A stretch of DNA of 64,000 nucleotides from Pseudomonas nitroreducens. Its GTDB lineage: Bacteria > Pseudomonadota > Gammaproteobacteria > Pseudomonadales > Pseudomonadaceae. This document shows, one piece after another, positions 25,078 to 34,506 of this stretch. Under the pieces are notes generated by a model, which was not told the origin of the DNA, searched no databases, and was given only the letters and a program-made list of their open reading frames with translations. The translations under genes and the position numbers were made by a program. The stretch is from positions 186,001-250,000 of the forward strand of contig NZ_JACHLI010000004.1 in assembly GCF_014204515.1 (NCBI RefSeq), read 5' to 3'. Each line of letters begins with the position of its first letter. The stretch's first letter is position 1.

Positions 25078-26688
25078 TCAGCCCGCGGCGGCTTCGAAGC
25101 TGTCGCTGCGCGCCATGCGCCAGATGCGCTCGTAGAACTCGCCCTCGATATTGCCCGAGAGCAGCTCGCCGGGTTTGAGGAAGTAGTGCAGGTGCGAGAA
25201 CAGGCGGATCTCGGTGGCCGAGACGCGGCGCACCAGGTGCTTGGCTTCCAGCTCGGACGGGTGGCGGATGCCGGCGGCGGCGATCATCTCGGCCAGGCCC
25301 TTGAGGGTGTTGCGGTGGAAGCTGTAGACCCGCTCGGCCTTGTCCGGCACCACCAGCGCGCGCTGGCGCAACGGGTCCTGGGTGGCGACCCCGGTCGGGC
25401 ACTTGTTGGTGTGGCAGGACTGCGACTGGATGCAGCCGATGGCGAACATGAAGCCGCGCGCCGAGTTGGCCCAGTCGGCGCCCATGGCCAGCACGCTGGC
25501 GATGTCGAAGGCGCTGACGATCTTGCCGCTGGCGCCGATGCGGATCTTGTCGCGCAGGCCCAGGCCGACCAGGGTGTTGTGGACGAACAGCAGGCCTTCG
25601 CGCATCGGCAGGCCCATGTGGTCGGTGAACTCCAGGGGCGCGGCGCCGGTGCCGCCTTCCTTGCCGTCGACGACGATGAAGTCGGGGAGGATGCCGGTCT
25701 CGTGCATGGCCTTGGCGATGCCCATGAATTCCCACGGGTGGCCGATGCACAGCTTGAAGCCGACCGGCTTGCCGCCGGACAGCTCACGCAGCTGGACGAT
25801 GAAGTCGAGCAGGCCCTTGGGCGTGCTGAAGGCGCTGTGCGAGGACGGCGAGATGCAGTCCTGGCCCATGGGCACGCCACGGGTGGCGGCGATTTCCGGG
25901 GTCACCTTGTGCTTGGGCAGGATGCCGCCGTGGCCGGGCTTGGCGCCCTGGCTGAGCTTGATCTCGATCATCTTCACCTGCGGATCGACCGCCTGCTTGG
26001 CGAAGCGCTCGGTGCTGAAGCTGCCGTCGTCGTTGCGGCAGCCGAAGTAGCCGCTGCCCAGTTCCCAGGTCAGGTCGCCGCCGTATTCGCGGTGGTAGGG
26101 GCTGATGCTGCCCTCGCCGGTGTCATGGATGAAACCGCCGAGCTTGGCGCCCTTGTTCAGCGCGCGGATAGCGTTGGCGCTGAGCGAGCCGAAGCTCATC
26201 GCCGAGATGTTGAACACCGAGATCGAGTAGGGCTGCTGGCACTCCGGGCCGCCGACAGTGACGCGGAAGGTGCAGGGATCGGCCACCGGCGCCGGGCGGA
26301 TGGAGTGGGCGATGAACTCGAAGCCGGCCTGGTAGACGTCGATCAGCGTGCCGAACGGCTTGTCGGCGGTCTCGTTCTTCGCCCGCGAGTACACCAGCGC
26401 GCGCTGGGCGCGGGAGAAGGGCAGGGCTTCCTGGTCGCCTTCGAGCAGGTACTGGCGGATTTCCGGGCGGATGGCTTCCACCAGGTAGCGGATGTTGCCC
26501 AGGATCGGGTAGTTGCGCCGCACGGCATGGCGCTCCTGCAGCAGGTCGAACACCCCGAGCACGCTCAGGGCCAGGGTCAGCAGGGTGAAGGGCCAGACCC
26601 AGTCATGCCCGAGGAAGGGCAGGCTGAGCAGGGTGAACAGGACGCACACGGCGAAAAAGGCATAGCGGCTGAGCAGCGACAGGTTCAT
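25078..26688 (-). CDS. FMN-binding glutamate synthase family protein (membrane-anchored)
   Basis: A 536-residue protein equivalent to the FMN/Fe-S central domain of the glutamate synthase large subunit. Two N-terminal hydrophobic helices (about 5-50) anchor it in the membrane. The catalytic region has NISAMSFGSLSANAIRALNKGA, the glycine-rich FMN segment (LSQGAKPGHGGILPKHKV), VDGKEGGTGAAPLEFTDH and the iron-sulfur cysteine cluster CIQSQSCHTNKCPTGVA. It has no glutaminase domain, so it is not a complete GltB. The redox partner and substrate are unknown. ATG 26688 has GGAG at good spacing. Confidence 0.87.
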   Translation of the reverse strand: MNLSLLSRYAFFAVCVLFTLLSLPFLGHDWVWPFTLLTLALSVLGVFDLLQERHAVRRNYPILGNIRYLVEAIRPEIRQYLLEGDQEALPFSRAQRALVYSRAKNETADKPFGTLIDVYQAGFEFIAHSIRPAPVADPCTFRVTVGGPECQQPYSISVFNISAMSFGSLSANAIRALNKGAKLGGFIHDTGEGSISPYHREYGGDLTWELGSGYFGCRNDDGSFSTERFAKQAVDPQVKMIEIKLSQGAKPGHGGILPKHKVTPEIAATRGVPMGQDCISPSSHSAFSTPKGLLDFIVQLRELSGGKPVGFKLCIGHPWEFMGIAKAMHETGILPDFIVVDGKEGGTGAAPLEFTDHMGLPMREGLLFVHNTLVGLGLRDKIRIGASGKIVSAFDIASVLAMGADWANSARGFMFAIGCIQSQSCHTNKCPTGVATQDPLRQRALVVPDKAERVYSFHRNTLKGLAEMIAAAGIRHPSELEAKHLVRRVSATEIRLFSHLHYFLKPGELLSGNIEGEFYERIWRMARSDSFEAAAG

Positions 26689-27008
26689 GGAATCTCCAGT
26701 CGTCGGGCTTATCACGGTCAGGTTGGCCGAAAGGGCCGCCACAGAGGATGGCAGGCATTGCGCGAACGTGCCTGGGCAGAGGTCAAGGCGGCGGGCTTTC
26801 GGAAGTTTTTCTGGTTATGGGGGCTGTGACGGTAGCCCGATGGGATAATAAATGAAAGCTAGCTAACTATTTTCTTCGGGGTTGAGAATGCTTGTTTCGG
26901 GTGGTGCAAGAAATAGCCGCGCGATTCTCTGCGGCTACGAAGATATCTTTCTGCGACATGGTTGATTTCGGTGTCCTGCGCCGCTTCTGCATGTGCTGAT
27001 GTCTTTTG

Positions 27009-27229
27009 TTTCGCCCCCTCGGGCGACCTACTTTGGCAAACGCCCCAAAGTAAGCAAAGGTCTTGCCCCTCCATCCGGTTTTTCGCCTAGGCGAAAAATA
27101 CCCTCGTTGAATCGAAGTTTCAGGGGCACGCCACGACGGGCCATCCCTGGCCCATCGTGGCTCTCGCGACATCCATGTCGCTCAACCCCTGAAACTCCGA
27201 TCCAACGAGGCCTCCTGAAAGGGGCGGTC
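27009..27229. repeat. Dispersed structured repeat, copy 2
   Basis: Same element and orientation as 1889-2140. It begins TTTCGCCCCCTCGGGCGACC and carries the TTTTTCGC/GCGAAAAA hairpin and the long inverted repeat (27102-27126 with 27186-27210, two mismatches in 25). The GGGCCATCCCTGGCCC and GCGACATCCATGTCGC palindromes are also present. It lacks the insertion with ACTAGGCGTCCCC seen in copy 1. It fills most of the gap 26689-27299; the upstream AT-richer part (26830-27000) shows no gene or motif that I can support. Confidence 0.75.
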
Positions 27230-27299
27230 CGGTGTGTGCGGATATTTTTCTGGAAAACCAAGGGCCAGAGCACAAGCAGCTCTAATAGGTACGCACCCA

Positions 27300-28679
27300 T
27301 CAACAGGCAATCACATTCACCGCCAGCCCGCCCTTCGCCGTTTCCTTGTACTTGTCCATCATGTCGCGGCCGGTATCGCGCAGGGTGTCGATGGCCTTGT
27401 CCAGGCTGACCAGGTGCTGACCGTCGCCGCGCAGGGCGAGCTGGGCGGCGTTGATGGCCTTGAGCGAGGCCATGGCGTTGCGTTCGATGCAGGGCACCTG
27501 GACCAGCCCGGCCACCGGGTCGCAGGTCAGGCCGAGGTTGTGTTCCAGGCCGATCTCGGCGGCGTTCTCCACCTGTTCCAGGCTGCCGCCCAGCACTTCC
27601 GCCAGGCCGCCGGCGGCCATGGCGCAGGCCGAGCCGACCTCGCCCTGGCAACCGACTTCGGCGCCGGAGATGGAGGCGTTGAGCTTGCACAGGATGCCGA
27701 TGGCGGCGGCGGTCAGCAGGTAGCGCTCGATACCTTCGGCGCTGGCGTTGCCGTCGTAGCGCGCGTAGTAGTGCAGTACCGCCGGGACGATGCCGGCCGC
27801 GCCGTTGGTGGGCGCGGTCACCACCCGGCCGCCAGCGGCATTCTCCTCGTTCACCGCCAGTGCCCAGAGGTCCACCCAGTCCAGGGCGCCCAGGGTGGTG
27901 GCGATCAGGTTGCCGCTGTCCGCCTCGTTGAGCCGACGGAACAGCATGGGCGCGCGGCGCCGTACCTTGAGGCCGCCGGGTAGCGTGCCTTCGGTTTCCA
28001 GGCCGCGGTTCACGCAGGCCTGCATTTCATCCCAGATATGCGCCAGTCCCGTATGGATCTCCTCGTCGCTGCGCAGCGCGCGTTCGTTCGCCCACATCAG
28101 GTCGCTGATACGCGGGAAGCCGTGTTCGTGGCACAGGCGCAGCAGCTCTTCGGCGCTGTGGAAGGGGTAGGGCATGGGATTGCCCTGCAGGGCACGGTCG
28201 GTGTTGAAGTCCTCCGCGTCCACCACGAAGCCGCCGCCGACCGAGTAGCAGATGCGTTCGGCCAGCAGCTCGCCGTTGTCATCCAGCGCCCGCAGGTGCA
28301 GGCCGTTGGGATGGGCGGGCAGGCTGTCGTCGTGGAAGACCAGCTGGCTCGCCGGGTCGAAGTCGATCTCCTGCACGCCGCCCAGGCGCAGGCGATGGCG
28401 CAACAGGATGTCATCCACCTGCGGGGCGAGGGCGGTGGGGTCGGCTTCGGCCGGGTCGATACCGAGCAGGCCGATCAGGCAGGCACGGTCGGTTGCGTGG
28501 CCCTTGCCGGTGGCGCTGAGGGAGCCGTAGAGGTGTACTTCCACGGCAGTGGTCCGGGAAAGCAGATCGGCGTCACGCAGGCGGTCGACGAACTCGCGGG
28601 TGGCGCGCATCGGCCCCACGGTGTGGGAACTGGACGGCCCGACGCCGGGCTTGAACATGTCGAAGACGCTGAGGCTCAT
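27300..28679 (-). CDS. L-serine ammonia-lyase (single-chain, iron-sulfur)
   Basis: Deaminates L-serine to pyruvate and ammonia in the cytoplasm. The 459-residue protein has the N-terminal beta-domain opening SVFDMFKPGVGPSSSHTVGPMRA and the alpha-domain with APTNGAAGIVPAV, SGAEVGCQGEVGSACAMAAGG and GLTCDPVAGLVQVPCIERNA, whose cysteines bind the 4Fe-4S cluster. This is the SdaA/SdaB single-chain form. ATG 28679 has AGGAGG seven bases upstream; the ATG seven codons earlier is poorly placed. I do not choose between sdaA and sdaB. Confidence 0.94.
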   Translation of the reverse strand: MSLSVFDMFKPGVGPSSSHTVGPMRATREFVDRLRDADLLSRTTAVEVHLYGSLSATGKGHATDRACLIGLLGIDPAEADPTALAPQVDDILLRHRLRLGGVQEIDFDPASQLVFHDDSLPAHPNGLHLRALDDNGELLAERICYSVGGGFVVDAEDFNTDRALQGNPMPYPFHSAEELLRLCHEHGFPRISDLMWANERALRSDEEIHTGLAHIWDEMQACVNRGLETEGTLPGGLKVRRRAPMLFRRLNEADSGNLIATTLGALDWVDLWALAVNEENAAGGRVVTAPTNGAAGIVPAVLHYYARYDGNASAEGIERYLLTAAAIGILCKLNASISGAEVGCQGEVGSACAMAAGGLAEVLGGSLEQVENAAEIGLEHNLGLTCDPVAGLVQVPCIERNAMASLKAINAAQLALRGDGQHLVSLDKAIDTLRDTGRDMMDKYKETAKGGLAVNVIAC

Positions 28680-28861
28680 GGGGGTTCCTCCTGTCCTCAA
28701 GCATGGACCTGTATTAGCAGGAGCGCCGCGCTGATCGACAATGGGCAGTAAGCGCAGGACCTGAAATTCAGGCCGCTTCGGATTTACGCTTCAAACTTTT
28801 CGTCCGCAGGTCTGTTGCTGGATAGAATGCCTGCTCTTTGCCCAGCGAGGTGACGCTGGAA

Positions 28862-30106
28862 ATGGCAGATGGAAATCAGATGACCAGCCAAAAAGAACAA
28901 TTCGAGTTCATCAACGGCACCCGCGGACTTGCAGCCCTGCAAGTTGTGCTCCTTCACTTCTGCGCCCTGTTCTATCCCGCATTTGCGCGCGTTTCCCAGG
29001 CGGGAAACTATCCGATCGAGGCTGTGCTCAGCCATACGCCGCTGTTTTTCCTGATCGATGGTTACACGGCGGTATTCATTTTCTTTCTGATGAGCGGCTT
29101 CGTCCTGGCTGGCGCTTTCGATAACAAGGTGCGTCAGGTTCCGTCTCAGGTAGCCAAGCGCTTCATTCGTCTTTTCGTCCCGGTCGCCGTCGCGGCTGTG
29201 GTTGCGCTGGCGCTGTTTCTCGGCTTCGCGGGCGCCGAGGAACATACGGCTGCCGTCACCGGTTCACCCTGGGCGCAATGGCTGTATCACGTCGATGTAT
29301 CCATGTCGGCGCTCGTGCGCGAGGTTCTGCTGAGCTCGATGCTGCTGGGGTATGACGGAGTTTCGATCTTCTCGACCTGGGAGTGGGCAGGGTTGCCGCC
29401 GTTATCCGCGTCATCCAACGCGCCGCTCTGGACACTTCATATTGAGTTCTGGGGCTCCATGCTGCTGCTCGTCCTCGCGCTGGCGCGCAATCTGCTCCCC
29501 CGGTCGATCTTCAGGGGGCTTTTCGTCGGAACTCTGATCTTCACGGGGACAAGTCATTTCACATTGTTCCTGCTGGGTTTTGCCGCCTACCATTCGCGAG
29601 CGCTGCTGTTGTCGCAGCGCTTGACGCCAGCCATCGGTTCAGCGGTCTTGCTGGCGGGCGTGCTCATGGCGACGATGCTGGGGACCTGGGCATGCGGATT
29701 CCTGTTGCAGTTGCTGGCTCGAGTGACGTTCGCGCAGGCTGCGGACCCGGTACAGTTCCGTGACATGCTGTCCGCCATCGTGATCATGCTGGGTGTCTGC
29801 CTGTCACCGTCGTTGCGCCGATTGCTGTCCGCGCGACCGCTGCTGTGGCTTGGCAAGGTATCGTTCAGTCTCTATCTACTGCACTTCCCGATACTGTTCT
29901 CGGTAGGTTGCTGGCTCTTCAATAGGCTGTTCGAGCGCTTGCCGATGCCGGCTGCAACGACTCTCACGCTGCTGGCTATCCTGCCGCTGATGCTCGCGTT
30001 CGCAAGCTTGTTCGAACGCTTCGTCGACCGCCCGGCCATCAGCCTGTCCAGTCGCGTAGCACGCGCGTTTGGCAGGACAGAATCGCTTCTGCAACGCGCC
30101 AACTGA
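28862..30106 (+). CDS. Acyltransferase 3 family membrane protein
   Basis: A 414-residue inner-membrane protein with about ten hydrophobic helices. The opening INGTRGLAALQVVLLHFCALFYP carries the conserved arginine and the His that is the catalytic residue of the family. LWTLHIEFWGSMLLLV and VSFSLYLLHFPILF are also typical. Such proteins acetylate or succinylate surface polysaccharide, peptidoglycan or small molecules. Codon use differs from its neighbours, with more A/T-ending codons and lower GC by eye, and no polysaccharide genes surround it, so recent transfer is plausible. Start could be 28862 or 28880; I use 28862 because of GAGGTGACG upstream. Confidence 0.83.
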   Translation: MADGNQMTSQKEQFEFINGTRGLAALQVVLLHFCALFYPAFARVSQAGNYPIEAVLSHTPLFFLIDGYTAVFIFFLMSGFVLAGAFDNKVRQVPSQVAKRFIRLFVPVAVAAVVALALFLGFAGAEEHTAAVTGSPWAQWLYHVDVSMSALVREVLLSSMLLGYDGVSIFSTWEWAGLPPLSASSNAPLWTLHIEFWGSMLLLVLALARNLLPRSIFRGLFVGTLIFTGTSHFTLFLLGFAAYHSRALLLSQRLTPAIGSAVLLAGVLMATMLGTWACGFLLQLLARVTFAQAADPVQFRDMLSAIVIMLGVCLSPSLRRLLSARPLLWLGKVSFSLYLLHFPILFSVGCWLFNRLFERLPMPAATTLTLLAILPLMLAFASLFERFVDRPAISLSSRVARAFGRTESLLQRAN

Positions 30107-30129
30107 GGCGGTGGTACCGTTTTCTGGCC

Positions 30130-30912
30130 TCAGCCCTGCGCCTGCAGGAACAACGAGAACAGCTCCGACTGCGACTTGATCCCCAGCTTGGCGTACATGT
30201 GCTTGCGGTGGACCTTCACCGTCTCCGCGGAAATCGCCAGCTTGCGGGCGATTTCCTTGCTGGAGCAGCCGCTGAGCATCAGCCGGCCGACCTCCAGCTC
30301 GCGGGCGGTGAGCGGGGTTTCCACCTGCTGGGCGGTGGCTTCCAGGCGGTTCTGCCAGCGCGGTGGCGGGGGCACTTCCTCCGGCACTTCGCGCTCGAAG
30401 GCCATGCGCTGGCGCATCAGCCCGGCGACCCAGGGCTTCACCAGGGCGAGCAGGGCGATCTGCTCCGGAGTGAAGCGGCCCTTGCTGCCCACCGAGCAGC
30501 ACAGGGTGCGTTCGCCATCGAGCTGTACGTTGATCTGCACTTCGTCGGCGACCACATTGAGGCTGAAGTAGCGCTGGTAGTAGTCGGTCTGCTCGAACAT
30601 CTCCGGCGCCACGTCGTCCAGGCGGAACAGCCCGCTGCCGGGCGCCTCGCGGCTGGCGATGTAGAAGGGGTCGAGCAGGTAGAGGCCCTTGAGGTAGTCC
30701 TGGAACAGCGGATCGGGGCCGCCGTCCTCGCCCGGGCATTCGGCGAACACCTGTGGCCTACCATTGCTGAAGAGCAGCACGACCCAGCTGTCGAACGGCA
30801 CATACTGGCCCAGCAGGCGCACCAGCGAGGTCCAGAAATTCGGCTTGTCCAGCGCCTCGATCAGTTGCCCGACCGAGCGGTGCCAGGCGATATCCTGAAG
30901 GGAAAGGCTCAT
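30130..30912 (-). CDS. LuxR family transcriptional regulator
   Basis: A 260-residue regulator. The C-terminal GerE/LuxR helix-turn-helix (PLTARELEVGRLMLSGCSSKEIARKLAISAETVKVHRKHMYAKLG region, about 195-255) is complete. The N-terminal 180 residues do not show the autoinducer-binding WxDYxxW pattern, so an acyl-homoserine lactone ligand is not supported. It diverges from the nitrilase-like gene and probably regulates that gene and the permease after it. Confidence 0.85.
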   Translation of the reverse strand: MSLSLQDIAWHRSVGQLIEALDKPNFWTSLVRLLGQYVPFDSWVVLLFSNGRPQVFAECPGEDGGPDPLFQDYLKGLYLLDPFYIASREAPGSGLFRLDDVAPEMFEQTDYYQRYFSLNVVADEVQINVQLDGERTLCCSVGSKGRFTPEQIALLALVKPWVAGLMRQRMAFEREVPEEVPPPPRWQNRLEATAQQVETPLTARELEVGRLMLSGCSSKEIARKLAISAETVKVHRKHMYAKLGIKSQSELFSLFLQAQG

Positions 30913-31063
30913 GACTCTACCCCCGATGGGTTACCACGCGGGCGTAATTACCCGGTGATGGCACGCCCGGCATACTCGGTGGATGCCTTGAGCCGGCGCG
31001 GTGCGCATTCTGACCCTTTTGCGCATGCTGGTCACTGGAATACAAGAATCCGAGGAAGCCCCC

Positions 31064-31882
31064 ATGAAAGTAGAACTCGTCCAACTCGCCGGCCGTGATG
31101 GCGACGTGGCCTGGAACCTGGCCCGCACCCTGGAAGCCATCCACGCCTGCGCCGACGACACCCAACTGGTGGTGTTCCCCGAGACCCAGCTGACCGGCTT
31201 CCCCACCGAGCAGAACATCGCCGCCATCGCCGAGCCGGTGGACGGCCCGACCGTGCAGGCCGTGCAGCGCGCCGCGCGGGAGAAGAACATCTCGGTCGCC
31301 GTGGGCTTCGCCGAAGCCGCGGACGGCCGCTTCTACAACACCACGCTGCTGATCACCCCCGAAGGCATCGCCATGAAGTACCGCAAGACGCACCTGTGGG
31401 CGTCGGATCGCGGCATCTTCACCCCCGGCGACCGCTACGCCACCTGCCTGTGGAACGGCATCCGAGTCGGCATCGTGATCTGCTTCGACATCGAATTCCC
31501 CGAGTCCGCCCGCGCCCTGGGCCAGCTCGGCGCCGAGCTGATCATCGTCACCAACGGCAACATGGACCCCTACGGCCCGACCCACCGCACCGCGATCATG
31601 GGCCGCGCCATGGAAAACCAGGCCTACGCGGTGATGGTCAACCGCGTCGGCGCAGGTGATGACGACCTGGTGTTTGCCGGCGGCAGCGCCGTGGTCGATC
31701 CCTACGGCCAACTGATCGTCGAAGCCGGCCGTGAAGAGTGCCGGCAGATCGTCGAGCTGGATTTCGAGCGCCTGGCGCAATCGCGCCGCGACTACAGCTA
31801 CCTGGGCGAGCGGCGCTTCGTGCTGCCCGGCGAGATGCGCGAGCACGACAGCGGCCTGCGCGAGCTGATCATCCCCGCCTGA
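31064..31882 (+). CDS. Carbon-nitrogen hydrolase (nitrilase superfamily amidase)
   Basis: A 272-residue cytoplasmic amidase-type enzyme. The catalytic Glu40 (VVFPETQLTGFP), Lys108 (KYRKTHLWASD) and Cys140 (VIVICFDIEFPES-like, here GIVICFDIEFPES) are all present. The overall pattern, including TNGNMDPYGPTHR, resembles small aliphatic amidases such as 5-aminovaleramidase (DavA-like), but the substrate is not determined. ATG 31064 follows CGAGGAAG. The next gene is an APC permease and a LuxR regulator diverges upstream, suggesting one uptake-and-hydrolysis unit for an amide or amine. Confidence 0.86.
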   Translation: MKVELVQLAGRDGDVAWNLARTLEAIHACADDTQLVVFPETQLTGFPTEQNIAAIAEPVDGPTVQAVQRAAREKNISVAVGFAEAADGRFYNTTLLITPEGIAMKYRKTHLWASDRGIFTPGDRYATCLWNGIRVGIVICFDIEFPESARALGQLGAELIIVTNGNMDPYGPTHRTAIMGRAMENQAYAVMVNRVGAGDDDLVFAGGSAVVDPYGQLIVEAGREECRQIVELDFERLAQSRRDYSYLGERRFVLPGEMREHDSGLRELIIPA

Positions 31883-32056
31883 GTTTCCCTTCCGGCCCGC
31901 CTGTTCTTCAGGACAGGCGCCGCCGGGGCGCAGGGCCGCGCCAGCACAGCGTTACCAATGAATCGACGGGCGACCCGAGCGCCCGCGAGGCCTGCGGGTG
32001 AGCGCAGGCCAGCAACTTAGTACTGCCATAACAAACACAACGCGGAGTAAGCAGTA

Positions 32057-33379
32057 ATGGCTCGACTCAAACGAACCCTGTCGCTGGGTTCGGTGGTGCT
32101 GTTCGGCATCGCCTACATGACCCCGATCATCGTCCTCGGCACCTTCGGCATCCTCGCCGACGTCACCCGCGGCGTAGTCCCCTCGGCCTACCTCGTCGCC
32201 TCCGTGGCCATGCTGTTCACCGCGCTGAGCTATGGGCGCATGGCCGCAGCCTTCCCGGTGGCCGGCTCGGCCTACACCTACGTCCGCAAGTCGATCAGCC
32301 CGAAACTGGGCTTCCTCGCCGGCTGGGCGGTGCTGCTGGACTACCTGTTCCTGCCCATGGCCATCTGGCTGATCGGCGCGGCCTACCTGCACTCGGCCTT
32401 CCCGGCGGTGCCCCAGGCCCTGTGGGTGCTGGCGTTCATCGGCGTGACCACCGCGATCAACGTGGTCGGCCTGCGCCTGGCGAAGAACATCAACGGCGTG
32501 CTGATGCTGGTGCAGTTCCTCGTGCTGATCGCCTTCGTCGGCCTGGCCATCCACTACATCCTGGGGGATGGCGGCCGTCCGCTATGGACCCTGGAACCCT
32601 TCCTCAAGGAAGGCACCCAGCTGCCGCTGATCATGGGCGGCGCGGCCATCGCCTGCTACTCCTTCCTGGGCTTCGATGCGGTCAGCACGCTGACGGAAGA
32701 AACCCACGAGCCGCGCAAGACCATTCCGCGCGCCATCCTGCTGATCACCCTGATCGGCGGCGGCATCTTCATCGCCGCCAGCTATTTCGTACAGCTGGCG
32801 CACCCGTCAGTGGAGTTCCAGAACGCCGATTCCGCCGCCTACGAAATCGCCCGCAACATCGGCGGCGACCTGTTCGTCAGCTTCTTCCTGATCGGCCTGA
32901 TCGTCGGCCAGTTCACCTCCGGCCTGTCGGCCCAGGCCAGCGCCTCGCGCCTGCTGTTCGCCATGGGCCGTGACGGTGTGCTGCCGCGCCCGTTCTTCGG
33001 CCGTATCAGCAAGCGCTTCGAAACCCCGGTGAACAGCATCGTGCTGTGCGGCGTGGTGGCCCTGCTGGCGCTGCACATGGACGTCACCACCTCCACCTCG
33101 TTCATCAACTTCGGCGCCTTCCTGGCCTTCAGCCTGGTGAACCTGTCGGTGATCTTCCACTACTACCTCAAGGCGGAACGCCGCGGGCCGCGCGAGCTGG
33201 TGCTGTTCCTGCTGTTCCCGCTGATCGGCCTGCTCGCCGACCTGTGGCTGATGGTCAGCCTCGATCACCTGGCGATCTGGCTCGGCGCCACCTGGCTGGT
33301 GCTGGGCGTGATCTACCTCGCAGTGCTCACTGCCGGCTTCCGCGAGCAGCCGCCGGAAATGAGCTTCGACGAAGCCTGA
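32057..33379 (+). CDS. APC family permease (PuuP-like)
   Basis: A 440-residue inner-membrane transporter with about twelve hydrophobic helices. The opening LKRTLSLGSVVLFGIAYMTPIIVLGTFGILAD and the FLGFDAVSTLTEETHEPRKTIPRAI motif place it in the amino-acid/polyamine/organocation superfamily, near the putrescine importer PuuP and related amino-acid carriers. Substrate unresolved. It lies downstream of the nitrilase-like gene (174 bp) and upstream of a GST gene. Start follows CGGAGTAAGCAGTA. Confidence 0.87.
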   Translation: MARLKRTLSLGSVVLFGIAYMTPIIVLGTFGILADVTRGVVPSAYLVASVAMLFTALSYGRMAAAFPVAGSAYTYVRKSISPKLGFLAGWAVLLDYLFLPMAIWLIGAAYLHSAFPAVPQALWVLAFIGVTTAINVVGLRLAKNINGVLMLVQFLVLIAFVGLAIHYILGDGGRPLWTLEPFLKEGTQLPLIMGGAAIACYSFLGFDAVSTLTEETHEPRKTIPRAILLITLIGGGIFIAASYFVQLAHPSVEFQNADSAAYEIARNIGGDLFVSFFLIGLIVGQFTSGLSAQASASRLLFAMGRDGVLPRPFFGRISKRFETPVNSIVLCGVVALLALHMDVTTSTSFINFGAFLAFSLVNLSVIFHYYLKAERRGPRELVLFLLFPLIGLLADLWLMVSLDHLAIWLGATWLVLGVIYLAVLTAGFREQPPEMSFDEA

Positions 33380-33435
33380 GCCCTGCGCGGGGCTATGCTG
33401 GGAACTCCAGGCCGTGATGCCCGAGGAGACCCGCC

Positions 33436-34089
33436 ATGCCCCGCCTGACGCTCTACCATTCGCCCCAGACACGCTCCAGCGGCACCCTGGTGCTGCTGGA
33501 GGAACTGGGCGCCGAGTACGACCTCGAACTGCTCAACATGAAGGCCGGCGAGCAGCGCCAGCCGGCCTACCTGGCGATCAATCCGCTGGGCAAGGTCCCG
33601 GCGATCCGCCTTGGCGAATCGCTGGTCACCGAGCAGGGCGCCATCTTCATCTATCTCGCCGACCTGTTTCCCCGCGCCAATCTCGCTCCTGCCCTCGATG
33701 ACCCGCTGCGCGGCCCCTACCTGCGCTGGCTGGTGTTCTACGGCTCCAGCTTCGAGCCGGCCATCGTCGACCGTGCCCTGAAGCGCGACGCCGCGCCCCA
33801 GGCGATGAGCCCCTACGGTGATTACGACAGCGTGATGCGCGCCCTCGCCGAACAGCTGGAACCCGGCCCCTACCTGCTGGGCAGCCGGATGACCGCCGCC
33901 GACGTGCTGTGGGGCGCGGCATTGCGCTGGGGGATCGCCTTCGGCGTGGTGCCCAAGCTGCCGGTGTTCGAGCGTTATGTGGAGCGAGTCACTTCGCGGC
34001 CGGCTTTCCAGCGGGTAGCAGAGCGGGATGCGCAATGGGTGCAGACCCATGTCGAGGCGGCGCAGGTCGGGCCTGGCCGAGCGCCCTAG
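33436..34089 (+). CDS. Glutathione S-transferase family protein
   Basis: A 217-residue cytosolic GST. The N-terminal thioredoxin-like domain has LYHSPQTRSSGTLVLLEELGAEYDLELLN, with the NPLGKVPAIRLGESLVTEQGAIFIYLAD glutathione-binding segment. The C-terminal helical domain has LGSRMTAADVLWGAAL, the conserved N-capping box of the class. The active-site residue at the Tyr/Ser/Cys position is probably Ser in the SPQTRS stretch. ATG 33436 follows CGAGGAGACC. Substrate unknown; it may be co-transcribed with the APC permease gene 56 bp upstream. Confidence 0.88.
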   Translation: MPRLTLYHSPQTRSSGTLVLLEELGAEYDLELLNMKAGEQRQPAYLAINPLGKVPAIRLGESLVTEQGAIFIYLADLFPRANLAPALDDPLRGPYLRWLVFYGSSFEPAIVDRALKRDAAPQAMSPYGDYDSVMRALAEQLEPGPYLLGSRMTAADVLWGAALRWGIAFGVVPKLPVFERYVERVTSRPAFQRVAERDAQWVQTHVEAAQVGPGRAP

Positions 34090-34285
34090 CGGACGGCTGG
34101 AAGGCTGGTGGAAAACGAGCGGAATTTGAGGAAATGATCTCGCTTTTAGTGGGAATTTTCCTTTTTCACTATCAGGTTATTTCCGCCCCCTCGGGCCTGA
34201 TCAATGATCTCCCCAACGCCGCGCTCCCCATCGCGCGGCGTCGGCAACCATAACGATGACAAGCCGCTTACCGAGTTATGTCCCT

Positions 34286-34315
34286 GAGGCCCTCCGCCAG
34301 GAGGGCCTTTTTTTA
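34286..34315 (+). terminator. Intrinsic terminator
   Basis: GGCCCTCC / GGAGGGCC with a GCCA loop followed by TTTTTTTAT. It is about 200 bp beyond the GST stop, so it may end a longer GST transcript or a separate short RNA. Confidence 0.9.
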
Positions 34316-34478
34316 TCCTCGCTGCCGCGAGTTTGCGTCGGTGATCGGCAGATGCTGACGCTGTGGTGGCCTTCGCAAAAGCGCTGCGGACACTTCCTAC
34401 AGCGGTCTCGGTGCTTGGCGAAATATCCGCTCTCCAGGATCATTCGCCTGTACTGCGTTCCTACGCAGTGCGGTAATG

Positions 34479-34498
34479 ATTGATCGACTAGTCAATCG
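34479..34498. promoter_or_regulatory. Palindromic site GATTGA-N8-TCAATC between two terminators
   Basis: A perfect 6-bp inverted repeat with 8-bp spacing (centre TCGACTAG) lies just before the terminator at 34507. It could be an operator or a hairpin. The spacing does not match the Anr/FNR consensus. The gap 34090-34629 otherwise holds two terminators and no gene I can support. Confidence 0.35.
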
Positions 34499-34506
34499 TT
34501 AACTTT

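Noticed and set aside
34256..34483. Possible 75-residue gene
   Set aside because: It runs straight through the intrinsic terminator at 34286-34315 and has no recognisable domain.
34479..34498. Anr/FNR-type box at the dyad TTGA...TCAA
   Set aside because: The half-sites are separated by eight bases instead of the six that the TTGAT-N4-ATCAA consensus requires.
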